Shown: positions 8,391 to 16,648 of the stretch, piece by piece
Layout of the letters: the number at the start of each line of letters is the position of its first letter
Numbering within the stretch: the stretch's first letter is position 1
Source: DAIMZI01 sp036734025
GTDB lineage: Bacteria > Pseudomonadota > Alphaproteobacteria > Rhizobiales > Rhodomicrobiaceae
Length of the DNA stretch: 31,725 nucleotides
Direction of reading: 5' to 3'
NCBI GenBank assembly: GCA_036734025.1
Contig: DAIMZI010000021.1
Span: forward strand, 1 to 31,725
Made by a program: the position numbers and the translations under genes
The notes under the pieces: generated by a model
Seen by the model: only the letters and a program-made list of their open reading frames with translations
The model's database searches: none
Told to the model about the DNA's origin: nothing

Positions 8391-9671
8391 GTGTTCGATG
8401 TGAAATGGATCCGGGATCATCCGGAGGACTTCAATGCGGGACTGGCGGCGCGGGGACTGCCCGGCCAGGCTGACGAAATAATTTCGCTGGATGATGAGCG
8501 CCGCGCGGTCATTGCGCGTGTGCAGGCCGCCCAGACCAGGCGGAACGAGGCCTCGCGCGCGGTCGGCAAGGCCAAGAAGGCCGGCGATGACAAGGGCGTG
8601 CAGGCGCTGATGGACGAAGTCGCCGGGCTCAAGGGGGTGATGCAGGCTGGCGAGGAGGAGCAGCGGGCAATCGAGGCGCGCATTCACGATCTGCTCTCGC
8701 ACATTCCCAATCTGCCGCTTGCGGACGTTCCCGTCGGCGCTGATGAAAGCGCCAACGTGCTGCTGCGAAGCTGGGGTGAGACGCCCGCATTCGATTTTGC
8801 GCCAAAGGCCCATTTCGAGATCGGCGAGGCGCTTGGCCAGATGGATTTCGAAAGCGCCGGCAAGATGTCGGGCGCGCGTTTTGCGGTGCTGCGCGCCGGC
8901 CTGGCGCGGCTGGAGCGGGCGCTCGGCGCTTTCATGCTGGATCTGCACACGAGCGAATTTGGCTACACGGAGGTTGTGCCGCCTTTTATGGTGCGCGATG
9001 AGGCGATGTTCGGCACCGCGCAATTGCCCAAGTTTGCCGATGATCTGTTTCATACCCAGGCCGGCCTGTGGCTGATCCCCACAGCCGAGGTCTCGCTCAC
9101 CAACCTCGTGCGCGAGAGCATAATCGCTGCAGAAGACCTGCCGTTGCGCTTCACCGCGCTGACACCGTGCTTTCGCGCCGAAGCCGGTGCGGCGGGCAAG
9201 GACACGCGCGGACTGATCCGCCAGCATCAGTTCTCCAAGGTCGAACTCGTCTCGATCACGACGCCCGAACAGTCCGAGGACGAGCACGAGCGCATGACCG
9301 CCTGCGCTGAAGACGTGCTCAAGCGGCTCGGGCTCGCCTATCGCGTTCAGGTGCTGTGCACCGGCGACATGGGCTTTGCCGCGCGCAAGACCTACGACAT
9401 TGAAGTCTGGCTGCCGGCGCAGGATCAGTACCGCGAGATTTCAAGCTGCTCGGTCTGCGGCGAGTTTCAGGCGCGGCGGATGAATGCGCGCTATCGCTCG
9501 GGCGACGCGAAACACCCGCATTACGTGCATACGCTCAACGGTTCGGGCCTTGCGATCGGCCGGACGCTGGTCGCCATCCTCGAGAATTATCAGGAAAAGG
9601 ATGGCGCGGTACGTGTGCCCGAAGCTCTAAGGGCCTATATGGGCGGAGTGGAGCGGATCGAACCGCTTTGA
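8391..9671 (+). CDS. serS: Seryl-tRNA synthetase
   Basis: This is a 426-residue class II synthetase that charges tRNA-Ser in the cytoplasm. It begins MFDVKWIRDHPEDF at GTG 8391. The N-terminal coiled-coil arm that contacts the tRNA long variable arm spans about residues 30-105. The catalytic core shows class II motif 2 (FRAEAGAAGKDTRGLIRQHQ) and motif 3 (NGSGLAIGRTLVAILE). The length is normal. It follows tatC and precedes surE by 19 nt. Confidence 0.97.
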   Translation: MFDVKWIRDHPEDFNAGLAARGLPGQADEIISLDDERRAVIARVQAAQTRRNEASRAVGKAKKAGDDKGVQALMDEVAGLKGVMQAGEEEQRAIEARIHDLLSHIPNLPLADVPVGADESANVLLRSWGETPAFDFAPKAHFEIGEALGQMDFESAGKMSGARFAVLRAGLARLERALGAFMLDLHTSEFGYTEVVPPFMVRDEAMFGTAQLPKFADDLFHTQAGLWLIPTAEVSLTNLVRESIIAAEDLPLRFTALTPCFRAEAGAAGKDTRGLIRQHQFSKVELVSITTPEQSEDEHERMTACAEDVLKRLGLAYRVQVLCTGDMGFAARKTYDIEVWLPAQDQYREISSCSVCGEFQARRMNARYRSGDAKHPHYVHTLNGSGLAIGRTLVAILENYQEKDGAVRVPEALRAYMGGVERIEPL

Positions 9672-9690
9672 ATGGGCGGCGAAAGGCGAC

Positions 9691-10515
9691 GTGACGCGAA
9701 TGCGGATACTGGTAACAAACGACGACGGCATCGACGCGCCGGGCCTCGATATTCTGCGCACGATCGCGGGCGAGTTGAGCGATGATGTATGGGTGGTCGC
9801 GCCCGAAACCAATCAGAGCGGCGCGGCTCATTCGCTGACGCTGCATGAGCCGATGCGGCTGCGCAAGCTGGCTGAGCGGGTTTATGCGGTCAAGGGCACG
9901 CCGACGGATTGCGTGATCATGGGCGTGCGCTTCATCCTTGCCGACAGCCGCCCCGATCTGGTGCTCTCCGGCGTCAATTTCGGCCAGAACATCGCCGATG
10001 ATGTCACCTATTCGGGCACCATTGCCGGCGCCATCGAGGGCACCTTGCTTGGCATTCCCGCAATCGCGCTCAGCCAATGCGTCGATTACCAGAACCGCGA
10101 CATTGTCCATTGGGACACGGCGCTGAGCCGCGGGCCGGATCTGGTGCGGCGTCTGCTCGCCGCCGGCTGGCCAAAGGGCGTCTTCATCAACGTCAACTTT
10201 CCCCACCGCGCGCCCGACAAGGTTGGCGAGGTCGTGATCACCAGCCAGGGCAAGCGCGATCAGGACTTCCTGCAGATCGAAGACCGGATGGATACGCGCG
10301 GACATCCCTATTACTGGCTGGGATTTCGCACGCGGCTGTCGCCTCCGGGCGAGGGTACGGATCTGCGCGCCATTCAGCTTGGACATATTTCCGTCACCGC
10401 GCTCAATGTGAATATGACCGACGGCCCGACAACCGAAAAACTCAAGAAAGAGTTCGAGGACGATGCAGCAGAACGCCCGAGCGAGGGTGCCAGCGCCGGC
10501 CGCAAGGCGGGCTGA
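9691..10515 (+). CDS. surE: 5'-nucleotidase / stationary-phase survival protein SurE
   Basis: This is a metal-dependent nucleoside monophosphate phosphatase of about 271-274 residues. Conserved blocks are ILVTNDDGIDAPGL (the NDD metal site), APETNQSGAAHSLT, VKGTPTDCV and LSGVNFGQNIADDVTYSGTI. Two starts are possible: GTG 9691, with AAGG 4 nt upstream, and ATG 9700, which gives the canonical MRILVTNDDG N-terminus. The sequence does not decide between them. The last 35 residues are a hydrophilic tail. It forms the serS-surE-pcm-nlpD-like order. Confidence 0.95.
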   Translation: MTRMRILVTNDDGIDAPGLDILRTIAGELSDDVWVVAPETNQSGAAHSLTLHEPMRLRKLAERVYAVKGTPTDCVIMGVRFILADSRPDLVLSGVNFGQNIADDVTYSGTIAGAIEGTLLGIPAIALSQCVDYQNRDIVHWDTALSRGPDLVRRLLAAGWPKGVFINVNFPHRAPDKVGEVVITSQGKRDQDFLQIEDRMDTRGHPYYWLGFRTRLSPPGEGTDLRAIQLGHISVTALNVNMTDGPTTEKLKKEFEDDAAERPSEGASAGRKAG

Positions 10516-10592
10516 GCGGCCTTGAGGGGAGGGCGCCAGGTTTGCATGTTCGCTGCGCGTTCACACAGGCATGGCGGCGCTGATCAGGAAAG

Positions 10593-11246
10593 ATGACTGA
10601 CTCAGTCACGCAGATGGAACTGATCCTGCACCTGCGCCAACGCGGGATAACCGATCTGCGCGTTCTCAATGCCTTCGAAAAGGTGCCGCGCGAGATGTTC
10701 GTGCCATCGGGCTTCGAAGAAACCGCCTATGCCGATACGGCGCTGCCGATCGCTTGCGGTCAGACCATCTCGCAGCCCTTCATCGTTGCCTACATGAGCG
10801 AAAAGCTGGGGCCCGACCGCACCAAAGCCGTCCTCGAGATCGGCACGGGCTCGGGCTATCAGACCGCGATCCTGGCGCATCTGTTCCGCGAGGTCTTCAC
10901 GGTGGAATTGCACGAGCCGCTGCTGCGCGCAGCCGAGCAACGCTTCGCCGCTCTCAAATTCGACAATATCGTGACGGCTATCGGCGACGGCTCTCTCGGC
11001 TGGCCCGATGGCGGCGTGTGCGAGCGCATCATCGTCACGGCCGCGGCCGCGCATGTGCCGCCTATGCTGCTCGATCAGCTGGCCACAGGCGGGCGCATGA
11101 TCATTCCTGTCGGGGCGCAGGGCGCGTCGCAGTCCTTGACCCTGATCACCAGGGATGAGGCCGGTCTTCACCGCAAGGATCTGTTGCCGGTTGCGTTCGT
11201 GCCTCTGGTAGAGGGAGCGGGCGGACATGAAAGCAACACGGATTGA
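10593..11246 (+). CDS. pcm: Protein-L-isoaspartate O-methyltransferase
   Basis: This is a 217-residue SAM-dependent enzyme that methylates isoaspartyl residues as the first step in repairing aged proteins. Visible features are VPREMFVP, the substrate-side segment LPIACGQTISQPFIVAYM, and the SAM-binding EIGTGSGYQTA at residues 82-92, followed by RIIVTAAAAHVPP. The length is standard. It lies 77 nt after surE and 83 nt before the NlpD-like gene, and a CtrA-type site occupies that second gap. Confidence 0.95.
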   Translation: MTDSVTQMELILHLRQRGITDLRVLNAFEKVPREMFVPSGFEETAYADTALPIACGQTISQPFIVAYMSEKLGPDRTKAVLEIGTGSGYQTAILAHLFREVFTVELHEPLLRAAEQRFAALKFDNIVTAIGDGSLGWPDGGVCERIIVTAAAAHVPPMLLDQLATGGRMIIPVGAQGASQSLTLITRDEAGLHRKDLLPVAFVPLVEGAGGHESNTD

Positions 11247-11273
11247 TCGCGATTTTCCCGATCTGATGCGCTG

Positions 11274-11289
11274 TTAAGCCACCATTAAC
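11274..11289 (+). promoter_or_regulatory. CtrA-type binding site upstream of the NlpD/DipM-like gene
   Basis: The sequence TTAA, seven bases, TTAAC is present exactly (TTAA 11274-11277, TTAAC 11285-11289). This is the full consensus box of the alphaproteobacterial cell-cycle regulator CtrA. It lies 40 nt upstream of ATG 11330 in the pcm-nlpD gap. The match is seen; CtrA control is inferred. Confidence 0.65.
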
Positions 11290-11329
11290 CGGTTTTCGCT
11301 TTACTCCTCCTAACAGCGGAGTGAGGGCA

Positions 11330-13102
11330 ATGAGTCTGGTATTGCGGTTCTTCAGCCGGCAGGGGCGGGGCATAGCTGGTTTTGCGTCGGTGCTCGTCCT
11401 TGCGGTTCTGATAACAGGGTGTAGCGCGGACAGTGTCCGCCTCGACATGCGCAGCGAGGAAACACCGCGATTTTCGCGTGAGGATTCTCAGTCCTACCGG
11501 CGCTGGACAGGCGATGACGAGCGCGTGGCGCGGCTTCGCCGTGATGAGCGCCGAGCAGGCGAACGGCTCTCTACCGGGCGCATCGACCGGGCCGAATTGC
11601 CACCTGTCAGCGAGCAGCCGCGCTATGCGCAGACCGCGCCCTCTGCTGGCGATGAAGCCGCACGCCTTTATGCTCCCGCCAGCACGGTGGCTCGCGATGA
11701 GCCTGCGGACCTCTCGGAGCGCGCCTTCATCACGGTGCGCGAAGGCGACACAATCGACACGCTGGCGCGCGAACTGGAAACCAGCCCCGCCGCCCTCATT
11801 GCCGCGAATGATCTTGTCGGCCGGCAGATCACGCCGGGTCAGCGCCTCATCGTTCCTGTGTCCTCGGCCGCCACAACGGACGTGCCTCCAGAGGCCAGCC
11901 GTCCAAGCCTCGTTGCCATGCGCGGCGATTGGCGCGATGAGGGTGAACGGCGCAGGCGCAGCGAGGATTGGCAGCGTGAGCCGAGGGAGCATGACGCGCG
12001 CGGACGTGATGGCTGGGAGCGTGAGAGCCGGCCCCGGCCCGATCGCGAAGCACGCCGCGATCCACGTGGCGATGCGCCCGTGCGCGGTCAGCAGCACATC
12101 GTGCGTAGCGGCGATACGCTTTACAGCATCGCCAGGCGCTATGGCGTCAGTCCGCTGGTGCTTGCCGATTACAATGATATTGCCGATCCATCGCTCATCC
12201 GCATCGGCGAGCGGCTGCAAATTCCAGATGACGATTATCGTATGCGCCGGAGCGCGGCGCGCGAAGATCGCACGGCGCAGCGCCCTGAGCGGGTACGCAT
12301 TGCCAGCCGCGCAAGCGAGCGTTCGCCAGTTCGCGAACCCGAGCCGCGTGCTACTTCGCGGCGTGAGCATGAGATCGACCCGTATGCTGACCCGCTCCTG
12401 CGTGAACAAGAAGCGCATGTGCGCCCTTACGCGCAGCCGCCGCGTGAGGCGGCGCCGTCTGCATCAGTCCCGACGCGCGAGCAGGCAACGCCAGGACCTG
12501 CTGTCACGCCGGTGCCGGAGCCGAGACCTCAGCCCAGAGCCGATTCAAGATCTGAGCCACGACCCGAAGCCAGACCGCAACCCGAAGCCAGACCGCAACC
12601 CGACGAGGACGCACGGCCGCGATCAGCGCCCGAGCCCGTGCGCCAGGCCGAAGCCCGCACGCCGGCGCGCACCAGCGCCGACTGCACCCAGAGCCTGCAA
12701 AATCCGCCGGCACTGAGCCGGGCCGGATTCCGCCGGCCGGCAACGGGCGCGGTGGTGACGCGTTTCGGCACCGCCCCGGACGGCACGCGCAACGACGGCA
12801 TCAAGATCTCCGTGCCGCGCGGCACGCCGGTTCATGCAGCCGAGAATGGTGTGGTCGTCTATTCGGGCAGCGAACTGACGGGGCTGGGCAGGCTGATCCT
12901 CGTGCGCCACGCCGATGGCTGGGTCACGGCCTATGCGCATAATGACGAGGTGCTCGTTGCGCGCTGTGATCTCGTCGAGCGCGGGCAGGTGATCGCCAAG
13001 GCCGGCATGACGGGCTCGGTCACCAAGCCGCTGGTTCATTTCGAACTGCGCAAGGATGCCCGTCCGATCGATCCCGAGGCGCATTTCGCGGGCACGTCGT
13101 GA
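11330..13102 (+). CDS. LysM and degenerate M23 lipoprotein, NlpD/DipM-like amidase activator
   Basis: This is a 590-residue predicted lipoprotein. ATG 11330 is preferred over GTG 11321 because AGCGGAG lies 8 nt upstream. The signal peptide ends in a lipobox, ITGC, with Cys31. LysM 1 spans about 134-176 and LysM 2 about 256-300. A Pro/Arg/Glu-rich linker precedes a C-terminal M23/LytM domain (about 468-588). The first metal ligands are replaced: Asn488 and Lys492 stand where active M23 enzymes have His and Asp (NDGIK). His537 (YAHND) and His570 (HFEL) remain. Such degenerate domains in NlpD and EnvC activate amidases instead of cutting peptidoglycan. The pcm neighbour matches nlpD placement in proteobacteria. 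The DipM label is by analogy with Caulobacter. Confidence 0.88.
   Translation: MSLVLRFFSRQGRGIAGFASVLVLAVLITGCSADSVRLDMRSEETPRFSREDSQSYRRWTGDDERVARLRRDERRAGERLSTGRIDRAELPPVSEQPRYAQTAPSAGDEAARLYAPASTVARDEPADLSERAFITVREGDTIDTLARELETSPAALIAANDLVGRQITPGQRLIVPVSSAATTDVPPEASRPSLVAMRGDWRDEGERRRRSEDWQREPREHDARGRDGWERESRPRPDREARRDPRGDAPVRGQQHIVRSGDTLYSIARRYGVSPLVLADYNDIADPSLIRIGERLQIPDDDYRMRRSAAREDRTAQRPERVRIASRASERSPVREPEPRATSRREHEIDPYADPLLREQEAHVRPYAQPPREAAPSASVPTREQATPGPAVTPVPEPRPQPRADSRSEPRPEARPQPEARPQPDEDARPRSAPEPVRQAEARTPARTSADCTQSLQNPPALSRAGFRRPATGAVVTRFGTAPDGTRNDGIKISVPRGTPVHAAENGVVVYSGSELTGLGRLILVRHADGWVTAYAHNDEVLVARCDLVERGQVIAKAGMTGSVTKPLVHFELRKDARPIDPEAHFAGTS
12563..12598 (+). repeat. Exact 18-bp tandem duplication in the NlpD-like linker
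   Basis: The unit CCCGAAGCCAGACCGCAA occurs twice in succession (12563-12580 and 12581-12598) and begins a third time as CCCGA. It adds Pro-Glu-Ala-Arg-Pro-Gln units to the disordered linker between LysM 2 and the M23 domain. It is in frame, so linker length can vary by six residues per unit. Confidence 0.9.
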
Positions 13103-13113
13103 TGCGGGCCCGC

Positions 13114-14037
13114 TCAGTCCAGCCGCATGCCAAGCTCGCCGGCCAGATCCTGGATGAACTGCCAGGCAACGCGGCCCGACCGGCTGCCGCGCGTCATTGA
13201 CCAGGCCTTGGCCCGTGCTATCAGCGTCGCATCATCGACGGGCAATCGGTAGTGCAAGGCATAGCCGCGCACCATCTCCATGAATTCGTCCTGCGAACAC
13301 TGGTGAAAGCCGATCCACAGGCCGAATCTGTCCGACAGGGAGACTTTCTCCTCCACGGCCTCAGCAGGATTGATCGCGCTTGAGCGCTCGTTCTCCATCA
13401 TGTCGCGCGCCAGCAGATGGCGCCGGTTAGAGGTGGCGTAGAACAGCACATTTTCCGGCCGGCCCTCGATACCGCCCTCAAGCACGGCCTTGAGCGACTT
13501 GTAGGACGTGTCACCGTCATCAAACGACAGATCATCGCAGAACACGATGAAACGGAACGGCGCGCGGCGCAGATGCGCAAGGCAGCGCGGCAGGCTGGCG
13601 ATGTCCTCGCGGTGAATTTCAACGAGCTTCAGGCCACCTGGAGTTTGATCGGTCGGAGCTTCAGTATCGGTTTCCATCGTCTCCAGGACATGTGCATGAA
13701 CCGCCTTGATGAGCGAACTCTTGCCCATGCCCCGCGCCCCCCACAACAGCGCATTGTTGGCGGGATAGCCCGCGGCGAAGCGCTGCGTATTCGCCAGAAG
13801 CTGGTCGCGCATCGGCGCTATCGCTCTCAGCAGGTCGAGCTTGATCCGGTTGACCCTGGCGATGCTCTGAAACTGTTCGGGCGCGGTTTGCCACACAAAG
13901 GCATCCGCGCCGGCAAAATCCGGTGCGGGCGGCGGCGGTGGCGCAAGCCGCTCCAGTGCGGCAACCGCGCGCTCGCCGAGCGCCATCTGGCGCATCCGCT
14001 CATGCAGCTCCCTTGGGTCAAGCGGTTTGGTATCCAT
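13114..14037 (-). CDS. Predicted AAA+ ATPase, DUF815/COG2607 type
   Basis: This is a 307-residue protein. ATG 14037 is preferred over an upstream TTG at 14067; GAGG lies 10 nt before it. Walker A GARGMGKSS spans residues 100-108 and Walker B is FIVFCDDLSFDD with Asp168 and Asp169. Downstream lie ATSNRRHLL (sensor-1-like) and SDRFGLWIGFHQ. These fit the DUF815 family of predicted ATPases, whose cellular role is not established. It is transcribed opposite to its neighbours and converges on the NlpD-like gene with an 11-nt gap. The N-terminus has a run of five prolines. Confidence 0.85.
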   Translation of the reverse strand: MDTKPLDPRELHERMRQMALGERAVAALERLAPPPPPAPDFAGADAFVWQTAPEQFQSIARVNRIKLDLLRAIAPMRDQLLANTQRFAAGYPANNALLWGARGMGKSSLIKAVHAHVLETMETDTEAPTDQTPGGLKLVEIHREDIASLPRCLAHLRRAPFRFIVFCDDLSFDDGDTSYKSLKAVLEGGIEGRPENVLFYATSNRRHLLARDMMENERSSAINPAEAVEEKVSLSDRFGLWIGFHQCSQDEFMEMVRGYALHYRLPVDDATLIARAKAWSMTRGSRSGRVAWQFIQDLAGELGMRLD

Positions 14038-14337
14038 GTTCTCATTGCCTCTTGCTGTTGGGTTCAATCACCGTTATTCGGGCCTTTCGGCGCGAGCCCC
14101 TGCGAGCCACCGCGACGCCTCGGCAAAGACACACCAAACGCCTTTTGCCCGGTTTGGCGCGCACCACCACTCGCAACGGCGCAGCCGCATTCCTATCTGC
14201 CAAATGCGAGCAGATAAACGGCATTCGGTTGCATTGAGTGATAACGCCGGTATAGTCGCGAAAATCCCGTAATCTGTCACCACCACGCCGCGCGCGAAAA
14301 AAGGCGCCGGGCTCAACATAGAGTAAAGGACCGGATA
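14038..14337. other. Divergent intergenic region between the ATPase gene and yajC
   Basis: About 300 bases hold no supportable gene. The right third is richer in A+T and carries the promoter-like element at 14229-14256 and the yajC ribosome binding site AAAGGA near 14325. Promoters for the leftward ATPase gene presumably lie in the left part, but no clear match was seen. Confidence 0.6.
14229..14256 (+). promoter_or_regulatory. Candidate sigma-70 promoter for yajC-secD-secF
   Basis: TTGCAT (14229-14234) and TATAGT (14251-14256) are separated by 16 nt, close to the vegetative consensus. The -10 hexamer ends about 80 nt upstream of the yajC start. It was found by inspection only. Confidence 0.45.
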
Positions 14338-14949
14338 ATGTTCATCACCCCCGCCATGGCGCAGGATGCCTCTCCGGGCGGTACCAGCTTTCTGATCCAG
14401 TTGCTGCCGTTCATTCTCATTTTCGCAATCATGTATCTGTTGATCATCCGCCCGCAGCAGAAGCGCCTCAAGGCCCATCGTGAAATGGTCGCAAGCATAA
14501 AACGGGGTGATACGGTGGTGACCGCAGGCGGGCTGATCGGCAAGGTGGCGCGTGTCGTCGACGATTATCAGATCGAGGTCGATCTGGCGAGCGATGTGCG
14601 GGTGAACGTGGTGCGCGCGACGCTTTCTGAAGTGCGCTCGCGCGAGGATATCAGGGCCGCCGAAAAAGCCCGTCTGGAAGCGCGCCGCGCCGAGGAAGAT
14701 TTTGACGAGGAAATCATCGAGGACCATGACGATGAGCCCGTCGGAGCGACCAATGGCGCATCGCGCCGGCGCAAGCCCGCGCCAGCCCGCAAGGCCACGC
14801 GGGCCAGCACCGCCAAGCCGCGCACGGCAGCATCGACACGCTCAACCAGCAGCAAGTCCACCGCCGCCAAGGCCCCGGCCAAGCCGCGTCGCAGCCGCGC
14901 CAAATCGGCCGATCAAACCGCTTCATCAGGCGATGGCAGCGACGCTTGA
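14338..14949 (+). CDS. yajC: Preprotein translocase subunit YajC with a long basic C-terminal tail
   Basis: This is a 203-residue accessory subunit of the SecDF complex. A single transmembrane helix (about 19-40, LLPFILIFAIMYLLII) is followed by RPQQKRLKAHREMVASIKRG and the small beta domain GDTVVTAGGLIGKV. YajC is usually about 110 residues. Here the region after about residue 105 is extra: an acidic segment (FDEEIIEDHDDE), then an Ala/Lys/Arg/Ser/Thr-rich tail resembling histone H1 tails (KAPAKPRRSRAKS). The start ATG is supported by AAAGGA 7 nt upstream. It heads yajC-secD-secF. Confidence 0.93.
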   Translation: MFITPAMAQDASPGGTSFLIQLLPFILIFAIMYLLIIRPQQKRLKAHREMVASIKRGDTVVTAGGLIGKVARVVDDYQIEVDLASDVRVNVVRATLSEVRSREDIRAAEKARLEARRAEEDFDEEIIEDHDDEPVGATNGASRRRKPAPARKATRASTAKPRTAASTRSTSSKSTAAKAPAKPRRSRAKSADQTASSGDGSDA

Positions 14950-15028
14950 ACAAGGCAGGTCCTGAGCGCAGGGCCCGCAAGGCCCGGCCCAGCCGGATGA
15001 CGACAGATCAATTTGCCCAAGGTCACGA

Positions 15029-16636
15029 ATGCTACATTTTTCCCGTTTCAAGATCTTCGCGATCCTGCTGATAGTGGCGACGGGCATTGCCTATGCCCTG
15101 CCGAACCTGTTCTCGCGCCAGGCCCTTGAGGGGCTGCCGGACTGGGTGCCAAGCCAGAAGCTGCATCTCGGGCTCGATCTGCAGGGCGGCTCGCACCTGC
15201 TGCTCGAGATGAACACGCGTGAACTCAAGGCCGATTGGCTTGAGGGCGTACGCGATGATGTTCGCATCAAGCTGCGCGGCGAGCGCATCGGCTATACCGG
15301 CTTGCGCGCCACGGAGAATGATGTGCGCGTGACCATTCGCGAGCCGGCCCAGTTCGAGGCCGCGCTGGCAGCCGCGCGCGAACTCGCCCAGCCGCTGGAA
15401 GGCAACGTCTTCACCGGCACGACCGGCACCGATATCGAGGTGAGCCAGGGCGAGGGCAACAGCTTGATCCTGACGCTGACCGAGCAGGCATTCAGCGAAC
15501 GTGTGCGCACCGCCGTAGGCGCAGCCATCGAGACTGTGCGCCGGCGTATCGACGCGCTGGGCACGACAGAGCCGAACATCCAGCGCCAGGGCGAAAACCG
15601 CATTCTCGTTCAGGTTCCAGGCTTCAACGATCCCCAGCAACTCAAAGCGGTGCTGGGTCAGACCGCCAAGCTCGCCTTTCATCTTGTCGATCAGGGCATG
15701 TCGGTGGAAGAGGCCGTCAACCGGCGACCGCCGCCTGGCTCGCAGGTCTATGAAGCCGTCGACCCGCAGGACTCGCAATATCTCCTGATCCGCCGCCCGA
15801 TCGTCAGCGGTGAAGATCTCGTGGACGCCCAGCCCGGCTTTGACCAGCGCACCAGCGAGCCGATCGTTACATTCCGCTTCAACACGTCGGGCGCGCGGCG
15901 CTTCGGCCAGGTGACAGCGGAAAATGTTGGCCGGCCCTTCGCCATCGTGCTGGACGAAAAGGTGATATCGGCGCCGGTCATCCGCGAGCCGATCCTGGGG
16001 GGCACCGGGCAGATATCGGGCAGCTTCACCGTCGCCGAGGTCACCAATCTGGCGATCCTGCTGCGCTCTGGCGCTTTGCCGGCGTCGCTCGAAATCATCG
16101 AGGAACGCTCCATCGGTCCAAGCCTTGGCGCGGACTCGATCGAGGCCGGCAAGATTGCCGGAATGATCGGCATGATAGGCGTGCTGATTTTCATGATCGT
16201 CGCCTACGGGCTGTTCGGCATCTTCGCCAATATTGCGCTGATCGCCAATCTGGCGCTCATCATGGGCGTGCTATCGCTGTTGCAGGCAACGCTGACGCTA
16301 CCCGGCATTGCCGGCATTGTGCTCACGGTCGGCATGGCGGTGGACGCCAATGTTCTGATCTTCGAGCGCATCCGCGAGGAGCTTGCATCGGGCAAGACGC
16401 CGGTGGCTGCGGTCGATATCGGCTTCTCCCGAGCGCTCGGCACCATTCTCGATGCCAACATCACCACTTTCATCGCCGCGCTGATCCTGTTCTGGCTGGG
16501 CTCGGGACCGATCCGCGGCTTTGCGGTGACGCTGTCGATCGGCATCTTCACCTCGGTCTTCACCGCCTTCATGGTGACCAGGCTGATCGTTGCCTTGTGG
16601 ATCCGGCGCTACCGCCCCGCCATGATCCCGATTTAG
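15029..16636 (+). CDS. secD: Protein translocase subunit SecD
   Basis: This is a 535-residue, six-helix membrane protein that uses the proton gradient to help pull proteins through SecYEG. Conserved parts are the first-helix exit LGLDLQGGSHLLLEM, the large periplasmic domain, and the transmembrane motif VGMAVDANVLIFERIREEL, which contains the key Asp. AAGG lies 6 nt before ATG 15029. Its TAG stop overlaps the ribosome binding site of secF, so the pair is probably translationally coupled. Confidence 0.97.
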   Translation: MLHFSRFKIFAILLIVATGIAYALPNLFSRQALEGLPDWVPSQKLHLGLDLQGGSHLLLEMNTRELKADWLEGVRDDVRIKLRGERIGYTGLRATENDVRVTIREPAQFEAALAAARELAQPLEGNVFTGTTGTDIEVSQGEGNSLILTLTEQAFSERVRTAVGAAIETVRRRIDALGTTEPNIQRQGENRILVQVPGFNDPQQLKAVLGQTAKLAFHLVDQGMSVEEAVNRRPPPGSQVYEAVDPQDSQYLLIRRPIVSGEDLVDAQPGFDQRTSEPIVTFRFNTSGARRFGQVTAENVGRPFAIVLDEKVISAPVIREPILGGTGQISGSFTVAEVTNLAILLRSGALPASLEIIEERSIGPSLGADSIEAGKIAGMIGMIGVLIFMIVAYGLFGIFANIALIANLALIMGVLSLLQATLTLPGIAGIVLTVGMAVDANVLIFERIREELASGKTPVAAVDIGFSRALGTILDANITTFIAALILFWLGSGPIRGFAVTLSIGIFTSVFTAFMVTRLIVALWIRRYRPAMIPI

Positions 16637-16639
16637 GAG
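16635..16639 (+). promoter_or_regulatory. secF ribosome binding site embedded in the secD stop codon
   Basis: AGGAG begins at the second base of the secD TAG (16634-16636) and lies 9 nt before ATG 16649. Ribosomes terminating on secD therefore sit on the secF initiation site, which favours balanced SecD:SecF synthesis. Confidence 0.7.
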
Positions 16640-16648
16640 CGTGTCATC

